The notes below the pieces were generated by a model. The model was given only the letters and a program-made list of their open reading frames with translations. It had not been told where the DNA came from and did not search any database. A program made the position numbers and the translations under genes. A stretch of DNA of 64,000 bases from Brevibacterium picturae (GTDB taxonomy: Bacteria > Actinomycetota > Actinomycetes > Actinomycetales > Brevibacteriaceae): positions 434,001-498,000 of the forward strand of contig NZ_LT629739.1 in NCBI RefSeq assembly GCF_900105045.1, read 5' to 3'. This document shows, one piece after another, positions 26,745 to 34,932 of the stretch (within the stretch, counting starts at the first letter, position 1; each line of letters starts with the position of its first letter).

Positions 26745-26802
26745 ACGGTCGGTAACTGGTGGTCGACCCAAGCACGTTCTTCGACCACCAGTTACCTACT
26801 GT
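26745..26802. repeat. 58-bp palindromic element, copy 2 (right of nuclease gene)
   Basis: Arms 26745-26766 and 26781-26802 (20 of 22 pair) with loop CCCAAGCACGTTCT. Read on the other strand the loop is AGAACGTGCTTGGG, one base from copy 1. Thirteen bp after the nuclease stop, it could also end its transcript. Confidence 0.85.
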
Positions 26803-26883
26803 TCGCGTGCAGCCGACGCAGCGGGCCGCGACCAAACCCGGGTGGACCGTTTCGGGGTCACAGGGCCGCCTCATCTCGCGAGC

Positions 26884-26945
26884 TGTACACGAGGTGCTTC
26901 ACTGAGGAGTGAACGCGCGGTCCTGTACATTGCATAGTTGTACAT
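26884..26945. promoter_or_regulatory. Cluster of TGTACA sites before the sugar-acid operon
   Basis: TGTACA occurs at 26884, 26924 and 26939; the last two are TGTACAT direct repeats 15 bp apart. An imperfect inverted pair (ATTGCATAG and CTATACGCAAT) overlaps them. The gap 26803-27063 holds no gene, and this is the likely control region for the permease operon, perhaps read by the DeoR protein at 31104. Confidence 0.45.
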
Positions 26946-27063
26946 CTATACGCAATACTTGCTCATGCTGTTCAACTTCGTGTCACACTCATCGGCCTCG
27001 CTGAGTGTCGACTCGGTTCAACCCCGACTCGCTGACTGTGTCGGCCTCACTGCGGAGGATCTT

Positions 27064-28572
27064 ATGGATCTGCAACTCATTCTGGCGCTCATCGCCGGGA
27101 TCGCGACGATCGTCGTCATCGTCTTGGCGACCCGCCTCGATGCCTTCATCGCACTTCTGGCGGCATCGGTCGTCACCGGCATCGTCGCCGGTCAGGACCT
27201 ACTCTCGATCGTCGACGCCATCACCACCGGCTTCGGCAACACGCTGGCCAGCATCGGCATCGTCATCGGCCTGGGCGTGGGCATCGGCAAGATCCTCGAG
27301 GTCTCCGGCGCCGCGGACTCGCTGGCGCGTGCCTTCCTGCGTGCCTTCGGCAAGGGCCGCGAACCCTGGGCCATGGGCACCGTCGGTTCGCTGGTGTCCA
27401 TCCCCGTCTTCTGCGACTCCGGCTACGTGATTATGAACCCGCTGGCCCGCTCGATCTCCCGCGTCAAGCGCGGCGGCTATGTCACCCTCGCACTGGCGCT
27501 GGGCTGCGGCATGACGCTGACCCACCACATGGTGCCGCCGACCCCAGGGCCACTGGCTGCCACGGGCATCCTCGGCGCCGACATCGGCTCCGTCATCCTC
27601 ACCGGTGTCATCTTCACGGTCTTTCTCCTGCCGGTCGTCGTCATCTACGCGCGCTGGATCGGCCCGAAGCTCGAACCCGTCCTCAACGCTGCCGTCAAGC
27701 ACGACGTGTACGGCTCGGTCACGGCCACCTCGGCGCAAGCACAGGGCGTCGAAGGCGGCGGCGAAAACGCTGGGCCCGGAAGCGTTTCCACCATCACTGG
27801 TGAAGACTCGGACAACTCCAGCGAAGCAGGCTCGGATGACGAGACGCCGACTGTCAACAACGAAACCGGCGCCACGAAGCACCCGGGAGCCTTCCTCGGG
27901 TTCCTCCCGCTCATCGTTCCGCTGCTGCTCATTGTCGGCAACACCGTGTCGACGGCGATCGACAAGAATGCCCAGGGCGAGCTCTCCGGCGATACCTACG
28001 AGCCCTCGGCCTGGGTCGCTCCGCTGGCGTTCCTCGGCAACCCCGTCATCGCACTCATGATCGGCCTCATCCTCGCCGTCTACACCCTGCTGCCCCGCGT
28101 GACCCCACGCAATAAAGTGCAGAACTGGCTGGCCGACGGGGCAGCCTCTGCGGGACTCATCCTCCTCATCACCGGTGCCGGTGGCGCCTTCGGCATGGTG
28201 CTCACCGAATCGGGAGTCGGCGACGCCCTGGCCGAGGCGATCGCCTCGATCAGCCTGCCCGCGTTCCTCGTCCCTTTCCTCATCGCTTCCCTCGTGCGCA
28301 TCGCGCAGGGATCGGGCACGGTCGCAATGATCACCGCCGCCTCGGTCACCGCCCCACTCATCGCACCGCTGGGTCTGAGCCCGCTGGTCGCCGTGATGGC
28401 CTGCACCGCAGGGTCGATGGTCTTCTCCTACTTCAACGACTCGTACTTCTGGGTCGTCACCCGCTTCACCGGCCTCGACGGCATCAATGCCATCAAGGGC
28501 TGGTCGGGCATCACCACCGCCGTGTGGGCAGGTTCCATTCCGCTGCTGTTCGTGCTCGACTTGATCGTATGA
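27064..28572 (+). CDS. GntP family gluconate/sugar-acid permease
   Basis: 502 residues, strongly hydrophobic, with GntP features: MDLQLILALIAGIATIVVIV at the N-terminus, GFGNTLASIGIVIGLGVGIGKILEVSG, SIPVFCDSGYVIMNPLARSISR and HHMVPPTPGPLAA. A hydrophilic loop of about 60 acidic residues near the middle is longer than usual. ATG 27064 follows GGAGG; an upstream frame from 26938 has no membrane character at its start. It carries sugar acids with protons. The stop overlaps the kinase start (ATGA), so transport and phosphorylation are translationally coupled. Confidence 0.9.
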   Translation: MDLQLILALIAGIATIVVIVLATRLDAFIALLAASVVTGIVAGQDLLSIVDAITTGFGNTLASIGIVIGLGVGIGKILEVSGAADSLARAFLRAFGKGREPWAMGTVGSLVSIPVFCDSGYVIMNPLARSISRVKRGGYVTLALALGCGMTLTHHMVPPTPGPLAATGILGADIGSVILTGVIFTVFLLPVVVIYARWIGPKLEPVLNAAVKHDVYGSVTATSAQAQGVEGGGENAGPGSVSTITGEDSDNSSEAGSDDETPTVNNETGATKHPGAFLGFLPLIVPLLLIVGNTVSTAIDKNAQGELSGDTYEPSAWVAPLAFLGNPVIALMIGLILAVYTLLPRVTPRNKVQNWLADGAASAGLILLITGAGGAFGMVLTESGVGDALAEAIASISLPAFLVPFLIASLVRIAQGSGTVAMITAASVTAPLIAPLGLSPLVAVMACTAGSMVFSYFNDSYFWVVTRFTGLDGINAIKGWSGITTAVWAGSIPLLFVLDLIV

Positions 28573-29954
28573 GCCAGGACAGCCCCCGGATCCTCATCGT
28601 CGCCGACGACCTCACCGGCGGCAATGCCTGCGGTGCCCTCTTCGCCGAGGCGGGGCTGTCGACGATGACGATCACCGGCACCGGCGGTGGCGGCTCATCA
28701 AGCGGCACCGGTCTGCCTGACAGTGGTGACGGTGCAGCCCGCATCGCGGGTGCCCTCGATGACTATGACACCGTCGTCGTCAATGCGAACTCCCGGCACA
28801 TGCAGCCTGGAGACGCTGCAGCCTTGACCGATGCTCTCCTCCGCAGTGCCGGCCCGGTTGACCTCGTGGCCTGCCGCATTGACACGACTCTGCGCGGCAA
28901 CGTGGGACCCACCGCCGAGGCGGCTCTGCGCGCCCGCCAGGATCTGGCCTCCACAACGGGGTCGGGCCGAGTGATGGGGCTGTGCATTCCTGCCTTCCCC
29001 TCCTCGGGGCGGGTCACGGTGGGAGGCAGGCAGCTGCTGAACGGCAAGCTGCTCGAAGACACCGAGCTGCGCAACGACGTCCGCTCCCCCATGCGCACCT
29101 CCGTCGTCGCCGATATCCTGCGGGAGAACACCAAACTCAGGTGCCACACCGTGGAACTGTCCACGGTGCTTGCCGGCGCCGAGGCGATCCGCGCCGACGT
29201 GCTCAAGGCGCTTGCCGCGGGCACCGAGGTCATCGTGGCCGACGCGCTGACGAACGATCACATCGATCTCATCGCCCACGCCGTCGCCGACCTCAGCCAG
29301 GAAGAGAACCTGGAATGGGTGGCCATCGATCCTGGGCCGGGCAGCCTTGCTCTCGCTCGAGCGCTCCTGCCGAAACGAGAGCCCGGGGTCATCCTCGGCG
29401 TCTCGGGTTCTGCAACCGAGGTCACCCGCGCGCAGCTGGCCAAGCTCGATGAAGATCCCACGATCACTGTGCTGCAAGCGGCACTCGATGCGGACAATCT
29501 GCCCGATGTGCAGGCCACGGTCGAGCGGGTCCGGATGGCCGCCTCGGCGAGGGCGACCACCCGGGCGAGCGCATCGGCACAGACCGAACCAGTCAGGGCC
29601 ATCATCGTCGCCACCGTCGTCGATGCCTCCGATCTGCTCGAACTCACCGACGAACAGTCCGAACTCATCCCCCGCAGGCTCGCCCAGATCACTGCCGAGG
29701 TGCTGGCCACGGCCACCCTCACCGGCCTCTACACCACCGGTGGAGATGTCACCGCGGCCGTGCTCGGTGAGCTGGGCGCGCTCGGCATGGAGATCCACAC
29801 CGAGATTGTGCCCTTGGCCGTGGGCGGGAGCATCGTCGGCGGAAGCGCCGCCGGAGTGCCGATCGTCACGAAGGGCGGCCTCATCGGCGATGCGGGCACG
29901 GGAGTCCTGTGCCTGGACCACCTCATGCAGACTGCAGGAATGGGCCGCGCATGA
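28569..29954 (+). CDS. Four-carbon acid sugar kinase (DUF1537/OtnK family), probable D-threonate kinase
   Basis: 461 residues. N-terminal DUF1537 motif ILIVADDLTGGNACGALF, then KIDTTLRG-like CRIDTTLRGNVGPT; the C-terminal nucleotide-binding domain has LYTTGGDVTAAVLGELGALG and PIVTKGGLIGDAG. These kinases phosphorylate D-threonate, D-erythronate or related C4 acids at O-4. Next to a PdxA2-type dehydrogenase and without a separate 2-dehydrogenase or aldolase, D-threonate is the simplest substrate. Start 28569 overlaps the permease stop. Confidence 0.85.
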   Translation: MSQDSPRILIVADDLTGGNACGALFAEAGLSTMTITGTGGGGSSSGTGLPDSGDGAARIAGALDDYDTVVVNANSRHMQPGDAAALTDALLRSAGPVDLVACRIDTTLRGNVGPTAEAALRARQDLASTTGSGRVMGLCIPAFPSSGRVTVGGRQLLNGKLLEDTELRNDVRSPMRTSVVADILRENTKLRCHTVELSTVLAGAEAIRADVLKALAAGTEVIVADALTNDHIDLIAHAVADLSQEENLEWVAIDPGPGSLALARALLPKREPGVILGVSGSATEVTRAQLAKLDEDPTITVLQAALDADNLPDVQATVERVRMAASARATTRASASAQTEPVRAIIVATVVDASDLLELTDEQSELIPRRLAQITAEVLATATLTGLYTTGGDVTAAVLGELGALGMEIHTEIVPLAVGGSIVGGSAAGVPIVTKGGLIGDAGTGVLCLDHLMQTAGMGRA

Positions 29955-30030
29955 GCCCCCACAGTTTCGCGCATCGTCGCAATGTCGACGCGCGCACCAC
30001 ACCTGAGAACACAACGTTGAGGAGACTGAC

Positions 30031-31074
30031 ATGACCGCACCCGTACTCGCCATGACCGTGGGCGACCCGGTGGGCATCGGCCCCGAGATCACCGCGACGG
30101 TGCTCGCCGAATTCTCCGGCCGCGATGACCAGCACGGAGTCGCCGTGGCCGACCTGGCCGTGATGAAACGCGCCGTGGACGTCCTGGGACTCGACGTCGA
30201 ACTGCGGGCGATCACCGACTGGTCGACACCATCGGCCGGTCAGGGCGTCATCGACGTCTTCGACATCGGTGTCCTCGGTGATGATCTTCCCGAATGGGGC
30301 GTCGTCGATGCCCGTGCCGGTCAGGCCGCCGTGACCGCGATCGAGATCGCCACGAAGGCCGCGATGAATCGTGAGATCGCCGGCATCGTCACCGGCCCCA
30401 TCAACAAGGAAGCCGTGTGGAAATCCGGGTCGAAGCACCTGGGCCACACGGAGATGCTGGGCGAGCTCACCGGCGTGACCAAACAGGACACGATGTTCGT
30501 CGTCGAGAACACGAAGGTGCCCGAGCACAAGCTCCAGGTCTTCTTCGCCACCCGCCACATGTCCCTGCGGAAGGCCATCGACGCACTGACCGTCGACACC
30601 CAGGTCGACTCGATCGAACGCGCCCACCGTGCCCTGCAGCTCTACGGCGTGGCCTCACCAAGGTTGGCCGTCGCCGCGCTCAACCCGCATGGTGGCGAAA
30701 ATGGTGCCTTCGGTGACGAAGAGATCGAGATCCTGCGACCCGCCGTCGAGCGCGTCGTCGACTCCGGTCTCGAGGTCGCCGGTCCGATCCCAGCGGACTC
30801 GGTCTTTCACCAGGGTCTGTCGGGCCGCTTCGACGGGATCCTCTCCCAGTATCACGATCAGGGCCACATCGCTTCGAAGACCTTCGACTTCGACGGCACG
30901 ATCTCTGTCACCGTCGGGCTGCCGATCCTGCGCACCTCGGTCGATCACGGCACGGCCTTCGACATCGCAGGCCAGGGCATCGCCGATGCCGGGACGATGC
31001 GCTCGGCCTACACCGCTGCCATCGGCTACGCTCCGTTCGTCGACGGCATCCGCGCCGAGTACCTGCCGAAGTAA
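30031..31074 (+). CDS. pdxA2: PdxA2-type 4-phospho-D-threonate 3-dehydrogenase (PdxA family)
   Basis: 347 residues with PdxA motifs MTVGDPVGIGPEI, ITGPINKEA-type VTGPINKEAVWKSG, the metal-binding His in KHLGHTEMLGELTG, ALNPHGGENGAFGDEE, and QYHDQGHIASK. PdxA itself oxidises 4-phosphohydroxy-L-threonine in vitamin B6 synthesis; PdxA2 copies in sugar-acid operons oxidise and decarboxylate 4-phospho-D-threonate to dihydroxyacetone phosphate. The kinase-permease context favours PdxA2. AGGAGACTGAC precedes the ATG. The final four codons are duplicated just past the stop. Confidence 0.87.
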   Translation: MTAPVLAMTVGDPVGIGPEITATVLAEFSGRDDQHGVAVADLAVMKRAVDVLGLDVELRAITDWSTPSAGQGVIDVFDIGVLGDDLPEWGVVDARAGQAAVTAIEIATKAAMNREIAGIVTGPINKEAVWKSGSKHLGHTEMLGELTGVTKQDTMFVVENTKVPEHKLQVFFATRHMSLRKAIDALTVDTQVDSIERAHRALQLYGVASPRLAVAALNPHGGENGAFGDEEIEILRPAVERVVDSGLEVAGPIPADSVFHQGLSGRFDGILSQYHDQGHIASKTFDFDGTISVTVGLPILRTSVDHGTAFDIAGQGIADAGTMRSAYTAAIGYAPFVDGIRAEYLPK

Positions 31075-31092
31075 CCAGCACCTGCCGAAGTA
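31061..31092 (+). repeat. 13-bp duplication of the pdxA2 3' end
   Basis: ACCTGCCGAAGTA occurs at 31061-31073, ending in the stop codon, and again at 31080-31092, where it leads into the ribosome site of the DeoR gene. Confidence 0.85.
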
Positions 31093-31103
31093 GGAGTCTC
31101 ATC

Positions 31104-31835
31104 ATGGCGATCCGCACGGGCACACAGAAGCGCCGCGAGGACATCCTGTCACTGCTCAAGACCGGTTCGTGGACCATCGCCCGTCTGGCCGCCGAGCTGG
31201 ACACCTCAGAGTCGACGATCCGCCGGGACCTGCGTGAGATGTCCGAGACCGGTGAGGTCATCCGCACGATCGGCGGGGCCACCGCCGCCGGCTACATCGA
31301 GCCTCCGCTGGGACAGCGGATGGAAGCCAACGCCGAGGCCAAGGATGCGATTGCCGCGGCCGCGATGGACTACCTCGACGAGGGGAACGTTCGCATGGTC
31401 TTCCTCGATGCCGGTTCGACGACGGTGCGGGTGGCCCAGCGCATCCGCGATCGTTCCGATCTCACCATCATTACGCGCGGGCTCGAGATTGCCTTGGCTC
31501 TTGCCCACCCCATGGGTCCGAAGGTCATCATGGTCGGCGGTGAGGTCTCGACGATGTCGCATGGGACGACGGGAGCGCTGAGCGATCATGCGCTCGGCCG
31601 GCTCCACGTCGATGTCGCCTTCCTCGGTGCCGATGCGGTCGATCCTGCCCAGGGCCTCGGCGAACCGACCCTCGACGAGGCACGGACGAAGGAGCTCATC
31701 GCCGACCGTGCCAGACGCGTCGTGGTGCTCGCGGACAGTTCGAAGGCCGGACGCGATGTGGCTGCGTGGGCGCCTCTGCCCGAGGGGTGGATCTGGATCA
31801 ACGAGCGTGGGGCGCACAGCCAGGGTCGAGGGTGA
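31104..31835 (+). CDS. DeoR/GlpR family transcriptional regulator
   Basis: 243 residues. The winged helix lies at 6-58 (KRREDILSLLKTGSWTIARLAAELDTSESTIRRDL) followed by the DeoR sugar-phosphate sensor domain (about 75-235) with FLDAGSTTVRVA, ADAVDPAQGLGEPTLDE and the K in DSSKAGR. Such regulators sense phosphorylated sugars. It ends the permease-kinase-PdxA2 unit, 29 bp after pdxA2, so it most likely represses this operon until a phosphorylated intermediate builds up. Confidence 0.9.
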   Translation: MAIRTGTQKRREDILSLLKTGSWTIARLAAELDTSESTIRRDLREMSETGEVIRTIGGATAAGYIEPPLGQRMEANAEAKDAIAAAAMDYLDEGNVRMVFLDAGSTTVRVAQRIRDRSDLTIITRGLEIALALAHPMGPKVIMVGGEVSTMSHGTTGALSDHALGRLHVDVAFLGADAVDPAQGLGEPTLDEARTKELIADRARRVVVLADSSKAGRDVAAWAPLPEGWIWINERGAHSQGRG

Positions 31836-31864
31836 GTATCCTCGCGAAGTCCGCACCCTCCATC

Positions 31865-31894
31865 ACTCCATGGTCAGTCTTACTCCATGGTCAG
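31865..31894 (+). repeat. 13-bp duplication at the 3' end of the oxidoreductase gene
   Basis: ACTCCATGGTCAG at 31865-31877 and again at 31882-31894. The second copy encodes the last codons of the minus-strand gene; the first lies just past its TAA stop at 31880-31882. Confidence 0.85.
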
Positions 31895-32854
31895 CACCAG
31901 TTTGCCTGTCGTCGTGTTCGTCTCACCTGCTTCATGCGCCTTGGCCGCATCTGACAGCGGGAACGTGTCTGCGATCGTCGCCCGCAGCTGTCCGCTCTCC
32001 ACGAGGGCAGCGATCTCGAGCATGCCCGCCTGATCGACCTCGACGAGGATGGTCTCGGCCCGAACTCCCAGAGCCTCGGCCTCCTCGAAGAGTCCTTTAG
32101 TCGGGACAGGAACCGTCGACACCATGATTCCACCTGGTTTGAGAGTCCGGAGGGAGCGCAGCTGGTAGTCGCCGCCGATGGTGTCAAAGGCGATGTCGAT
32201 GTCGCGAGCAGCCTCGGCGAAGTCCTTCTCGCGATAGTCGATCATCTCGTCTGCACCCAGCCCGCGGACGAAATCATGCTTCGGTGCACTTGCCGTTCCG
32301 ATGACATAGGCGCCTCGCGTCTTGGCGATTTGCACGGCCATGTGCCCCACTCCGCCAGCCGCGGCGTGGATGAGAACACGGTCACCGGGGGCGATCTTCG
32401 CGGTGTCGACCAGGGACTGCCACGCGGTCAACGCCACAAGTGGAATGGCTCCGGCCTGCACGTGGTCGACAGTGCCTGGCTTCGGCACGAAGGCTCGTGT
32501 CGGACCCACAGCGTATTCGGCGTGCGCGCCGACGCCGAAGGGATAGGGCAACATCCCGAATACTTCGTCGCCTGGCTTGAACAGGGTCACGCCGACGCCC
32601 ACCTGTTCGACCACCCCGGAGACGTCCCAGCCGAGGACGAAGGGCGGATCGGGGAGGAAACGGGGGCCGCTGCGGTGCTTCCAATCCGTGGGGTTCACGC
32701 CCGATGCCTTCACCTTGATGAGGAGTTGGCTCGGCCCCGGCTTCGGCTTGGGCAGCTCCACCTCGTGGAGGACCTCGGGGCCGCCGAACTCGGTCTGGTG
32801 CATGGCCTTCATCGTCGCTGCGTCTGCGTGGGCACTGCTGTTCTCTTCGTTCAT
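31880..32854 (-). CDS. NADP-dependent quinone oxidoreductase-like protein (MDR family)
   Basis: 324 residues, zinc-independent quinone-reductase branch of the medium-chain dehydrogenases. Motifs: MHQTEFGGPEVLHEVELPKPKPG, VKASGVNPTDWKHRSG, PFVLGWDVSGVVEQVG, and the NADPH site LIHAAAGGVGHMAVQIAKTRGA. No structural zinc cysteines are seen. Start 32854; a later Met (MKAMHQTEF) is possible. It follows the hydroxyquinol dioxygenase gene by 49 bp on the same strand and may be the last member of the resorcinol operon, where a quinone reductase could recycle oxidised hydroxyquinol. That role is inference. Confidence 0.85.
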   Translation of the reverse strand: MNEENSSAHADAATMKAMHQTEFGGPEVLHEVELPKPKPGPSQLLIKVKASGVNPTDWKHRSGPRFLPDPPFVLGWDVSGVVEQVGVGVTLFKPGDEVFGMLPYPFGVGAHAEYAVGPTRAFVPKPGTVDHVQAGAIPLVALTAWQSLVDTAKIAPGDRVLIHAAAGGVGHMAVQIAKTRGAYVIGTASAPKHDFVRGLGADEMIDYREKDFAEAARDIDIAFDTIGGDYQLRSLRTLKPGGIMVSTVPVPTKGLFEEAEALGVRAETILVEVDQAGMLEIAALVESGQLRATIADTFPLSDAAKAHEAGETNTTTGKLVLTME

Positions 32855-32903
32855 GTCCTCATCATGTCGGATGCCGACAATCGACACCAGTGGGTCGGGA
32901 TAC

Positions 32904-33821
32904 TCAGGCCCCTTCCGGTGCGAGCACAATGTCGAAGCGGGTGCGTGACCAGGTCTGGCCCTCCAGGTCACGGCCGTCGGGTTTGGGAGCATCCGCTGGC
33001 TGCTGTTCGAAGTTCTTGATGAGTGACTCCTTGACTCCGAAGACGGTGTCGGAGGTTAGCAGCTCATCGCCCTCGACGAAGATGTGAGTGACCAGAGTGC
33101 GCATCCGAGGTGCTGTGACCATGAAGTGCAGGTGGCTTGCCCGCATCGGCGAGCGTCCGACGGCTTTGAGCATCTGGCCGACCGGTCCGTCGTCTGGGAT
33201 CGGGTAGGGCGTCGGGGTCAGGCCCCAGAAGCGGAATGATCCGTCATCCTCGGCGAACAGGTGTGCCCGCCCATAGACCCGGTCGTCCTCGTGCTGGACG
33301 TCGTAGAGTCCTTCCTCGTCGGCTTCCCACACCTCGATGCGGGCACCGGGAATCGGGTTGTCGTCGGTGTCGCGGACGACGCCTTCGACCCAGCAGGGCT
33401 GCCCGGTCCCTCCCCCGGCGATGTCACCCCCGTTGTCGATCAACGGCGCATCGTCGACGAAGAAGGGACCGAAGACCGTCGCCTCGGTGGCGTTCTTGTA
33501 CGGCTGATTGCTGACGTTGATCGTCTGCATGGAGGCGCCGAGGACGTCGGAGAGGAGGATGAACTCCTGCCTCTGGTCGTCGGTGATGTCACCGACCTTG
33601 GTCAGGAACTCGATTGCGGCGTTCCATTCGGCCTCGGTCAGACGCACGTCTCTGATGAAGCCGTGCAGGTGTCGGACAAGGGACGTCAGAAGCTCTTTGA
33701 GACGTTCGTCGGTGGCCTGAGCGAATGAGGCCGTCACCGTGTCGATGAGCCGTACCTCCACCTCGGCCGGGGTGAGTCCATGGCCTTCGTTGGCTGCTGT
33801 GGTGTCGTTGCTGTTCGTCAT
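32904..33821 (-). CDS. Hydroxyquinol 1,2-dioxygenase (intradiol)
   Basis: 305 residues. The N-terminal helical linker domain is followed by the intradiol signature [20 protein letters not shown] and GLYD (first Fe Tyr), [15 protein letters not shown] (second Tyr), and RASHLHFMV (the two His ligands). It opens 1,2,4-benzenetriol to maleylacetate. The neighbours, maleylacetate reductase and a phenol-type monooxygenase, favour hydroxyquinol over catechol. It is 40 bp after the reductase gene. Confidence 0.9.
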   Translation of the reverse strand: MTNSNDTTAANEGHGLTPAEVEVRLIDTVTASFAQATDERLKELLTSLVRHLHGFIRDVRLTEAEWNAAIEFLTKVGDITDDQRQEFILLSDVLGASMQTINVSNQPYKNATEATVFGPFFVDDAPLIDNGGDIAGGGTGQPCWVEGVVRDTDDNPIPGARIEVWEADEEGLYDVQHEDDRVYGRAHLFAEDDGSFRFWGLTPTPYPIPDDGPVGQMLKAVGRSPMRASHLHFMVTAPRMRTLVTHIFVEGDELLTSDTVFGVKESLIKNFEQQPADAPKPDGRDLEGQTWSRTRFDIVLAPEGA

Positions 33822-33861
33822 GATGTGTCCTCCCGTGGTGCTTCGAATCAGGGGTTCGTGG

Positions 33862-34932
33862 TCAGTTGAGGGCGGCGGGGTCGCTGCCGTTCAGCGCTGC
33901 GGTGAGCAGGGCGGTCAGCCCTTCAGCGGTGACATCACGCGGGTTGTTCGCCGGAATCGCCGGCAGTGACAGTTCCACCGCTTGGGCGATGTCGTCGGAT
34001 GTGAAGCCGAGGTCGGCCAGTGCTGTCGGCGCGCCGACGGCGCTGCGCAGCCTCTGCAGCCCGTCGAGGGCGGTCAGTGCCCCGAAGGCTCCAGCCATGC
34101 GCTGTTCCGCGTCCCCGGCAGCCGGAGCATTGTAGGCGAGGACGTAGGGCAGGATCGTGGCGTGCGTCTGCGCGTGCGGCAGGTTGAAGGTTCCGCCGAG
34201 CACATGGGCGATCTTGTGATGCATTCCCGACCCCGCCGAGGCGAACGCCACCGCAGCGAGATAGGCCCCGTAGAGGGTGCGTTCGAGTCCGTCCAGGTCC
34301 GTCGAATCCGCACGCATTGACGGCAATCCCTCGTTCAGCGCCCGGATGCCTTCGACGGCGAGCGCCTGGTTGATCGGGTCGACCCGTGGACCCCAGAGCG
34401 AATCGATGCAGTGTGCGAGCGCATTGAGTCCCGAGGCCACCGCGAGGCCCCCGGGCAGGTCACGGATGAGTTCGGCATCGTAGACGACCGTTGTCGGCAA
34501 GACCGTGTCGTCGATGCCGGTCCTTTTGCGGGCGTTCTCTGTCCGGCCCCACACATTCGTCGCCTCTGAACCGGAGAACGTGGTCGGCACGGCGATGATC
34601 GGGACCCTCGTCTCCAGTGCCACCGCCTTGCCCAGCCCTGTTGCTGAGCCACCGCCGACGGTGACGACGAGATCGATGTCCTTGTCACGGGCTGCGGCAA
34701 CGGCCCGATCGGCCACCTCGGCGGGCACGTGCATGACGACTTCCCGGTGCCAGAGCGCCACGGTGAAGTGATCGTCAAAGTCTGCAACCTTCTCACTCGC
34801 GGAATCGGATGCGATGACCATGACGTGCTTCGCGTCGAGGCGGTCGATCTCCGCGGCGATCTTCTTCGCCGCTGCTCCTGTACCGAAGATGACCCGTTGG
34901 CCCAAGGTGGTGTGTTCGAAGTCCATTGTCAT
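33862..34932 (-). CDS. Maleylacetate reductase (iron-containing alcohol dehydrogenase family)
   Basis: 356 residues. Motifs: [49 protein letters not shown] and metal-type histidines in [11 protein letters not shown] and [18 protein letters not shown]. It reduces maleylacetate to 3-oxoadipate, feeding the beta-ketoadipate pathway. The start overlaps the monooxygenase stop by 4 bp, so translation is coupled. A Met two codons later is an alternative start. Confidence 0.9.
   Translation of the reverse strand: MTMDFEHTTLGQRVIFGTGAAAKKIAAEIDRLDAKHVMVIASDSASEKVADFDDHFTVALWHREVVMHVPAEVADRAVAAARDKDIDLVVTVGGGSATGLGKAVALETRVPIIAVPTTFSGSEATNVWGRTENARKRTGIDDTVLPTTVVYDAELIRDLPGGLAVASGLNALAHCIDSLWGPRVDPINQALAVEGIRALNEGLPSMRADSTDLDGLERTLYGAYLAAVAFASAGSGMHHKIAHVLGGTFNLPHAQTHATILPYVLAYNAPAAGDAEQRMAGAFGALTALDGLQRLRSAVGAPTALADLGFTSDDIAQAVELSLPAIPANNPRDVTAEGLTALLTAALNGSDPAALN

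Noticed and set aside
28698..30215. A 505-codon open frame antisense to the DUF1537 kinase
   Set aside because: Shadow composition; the sense gene has family motifs and a coupled start.
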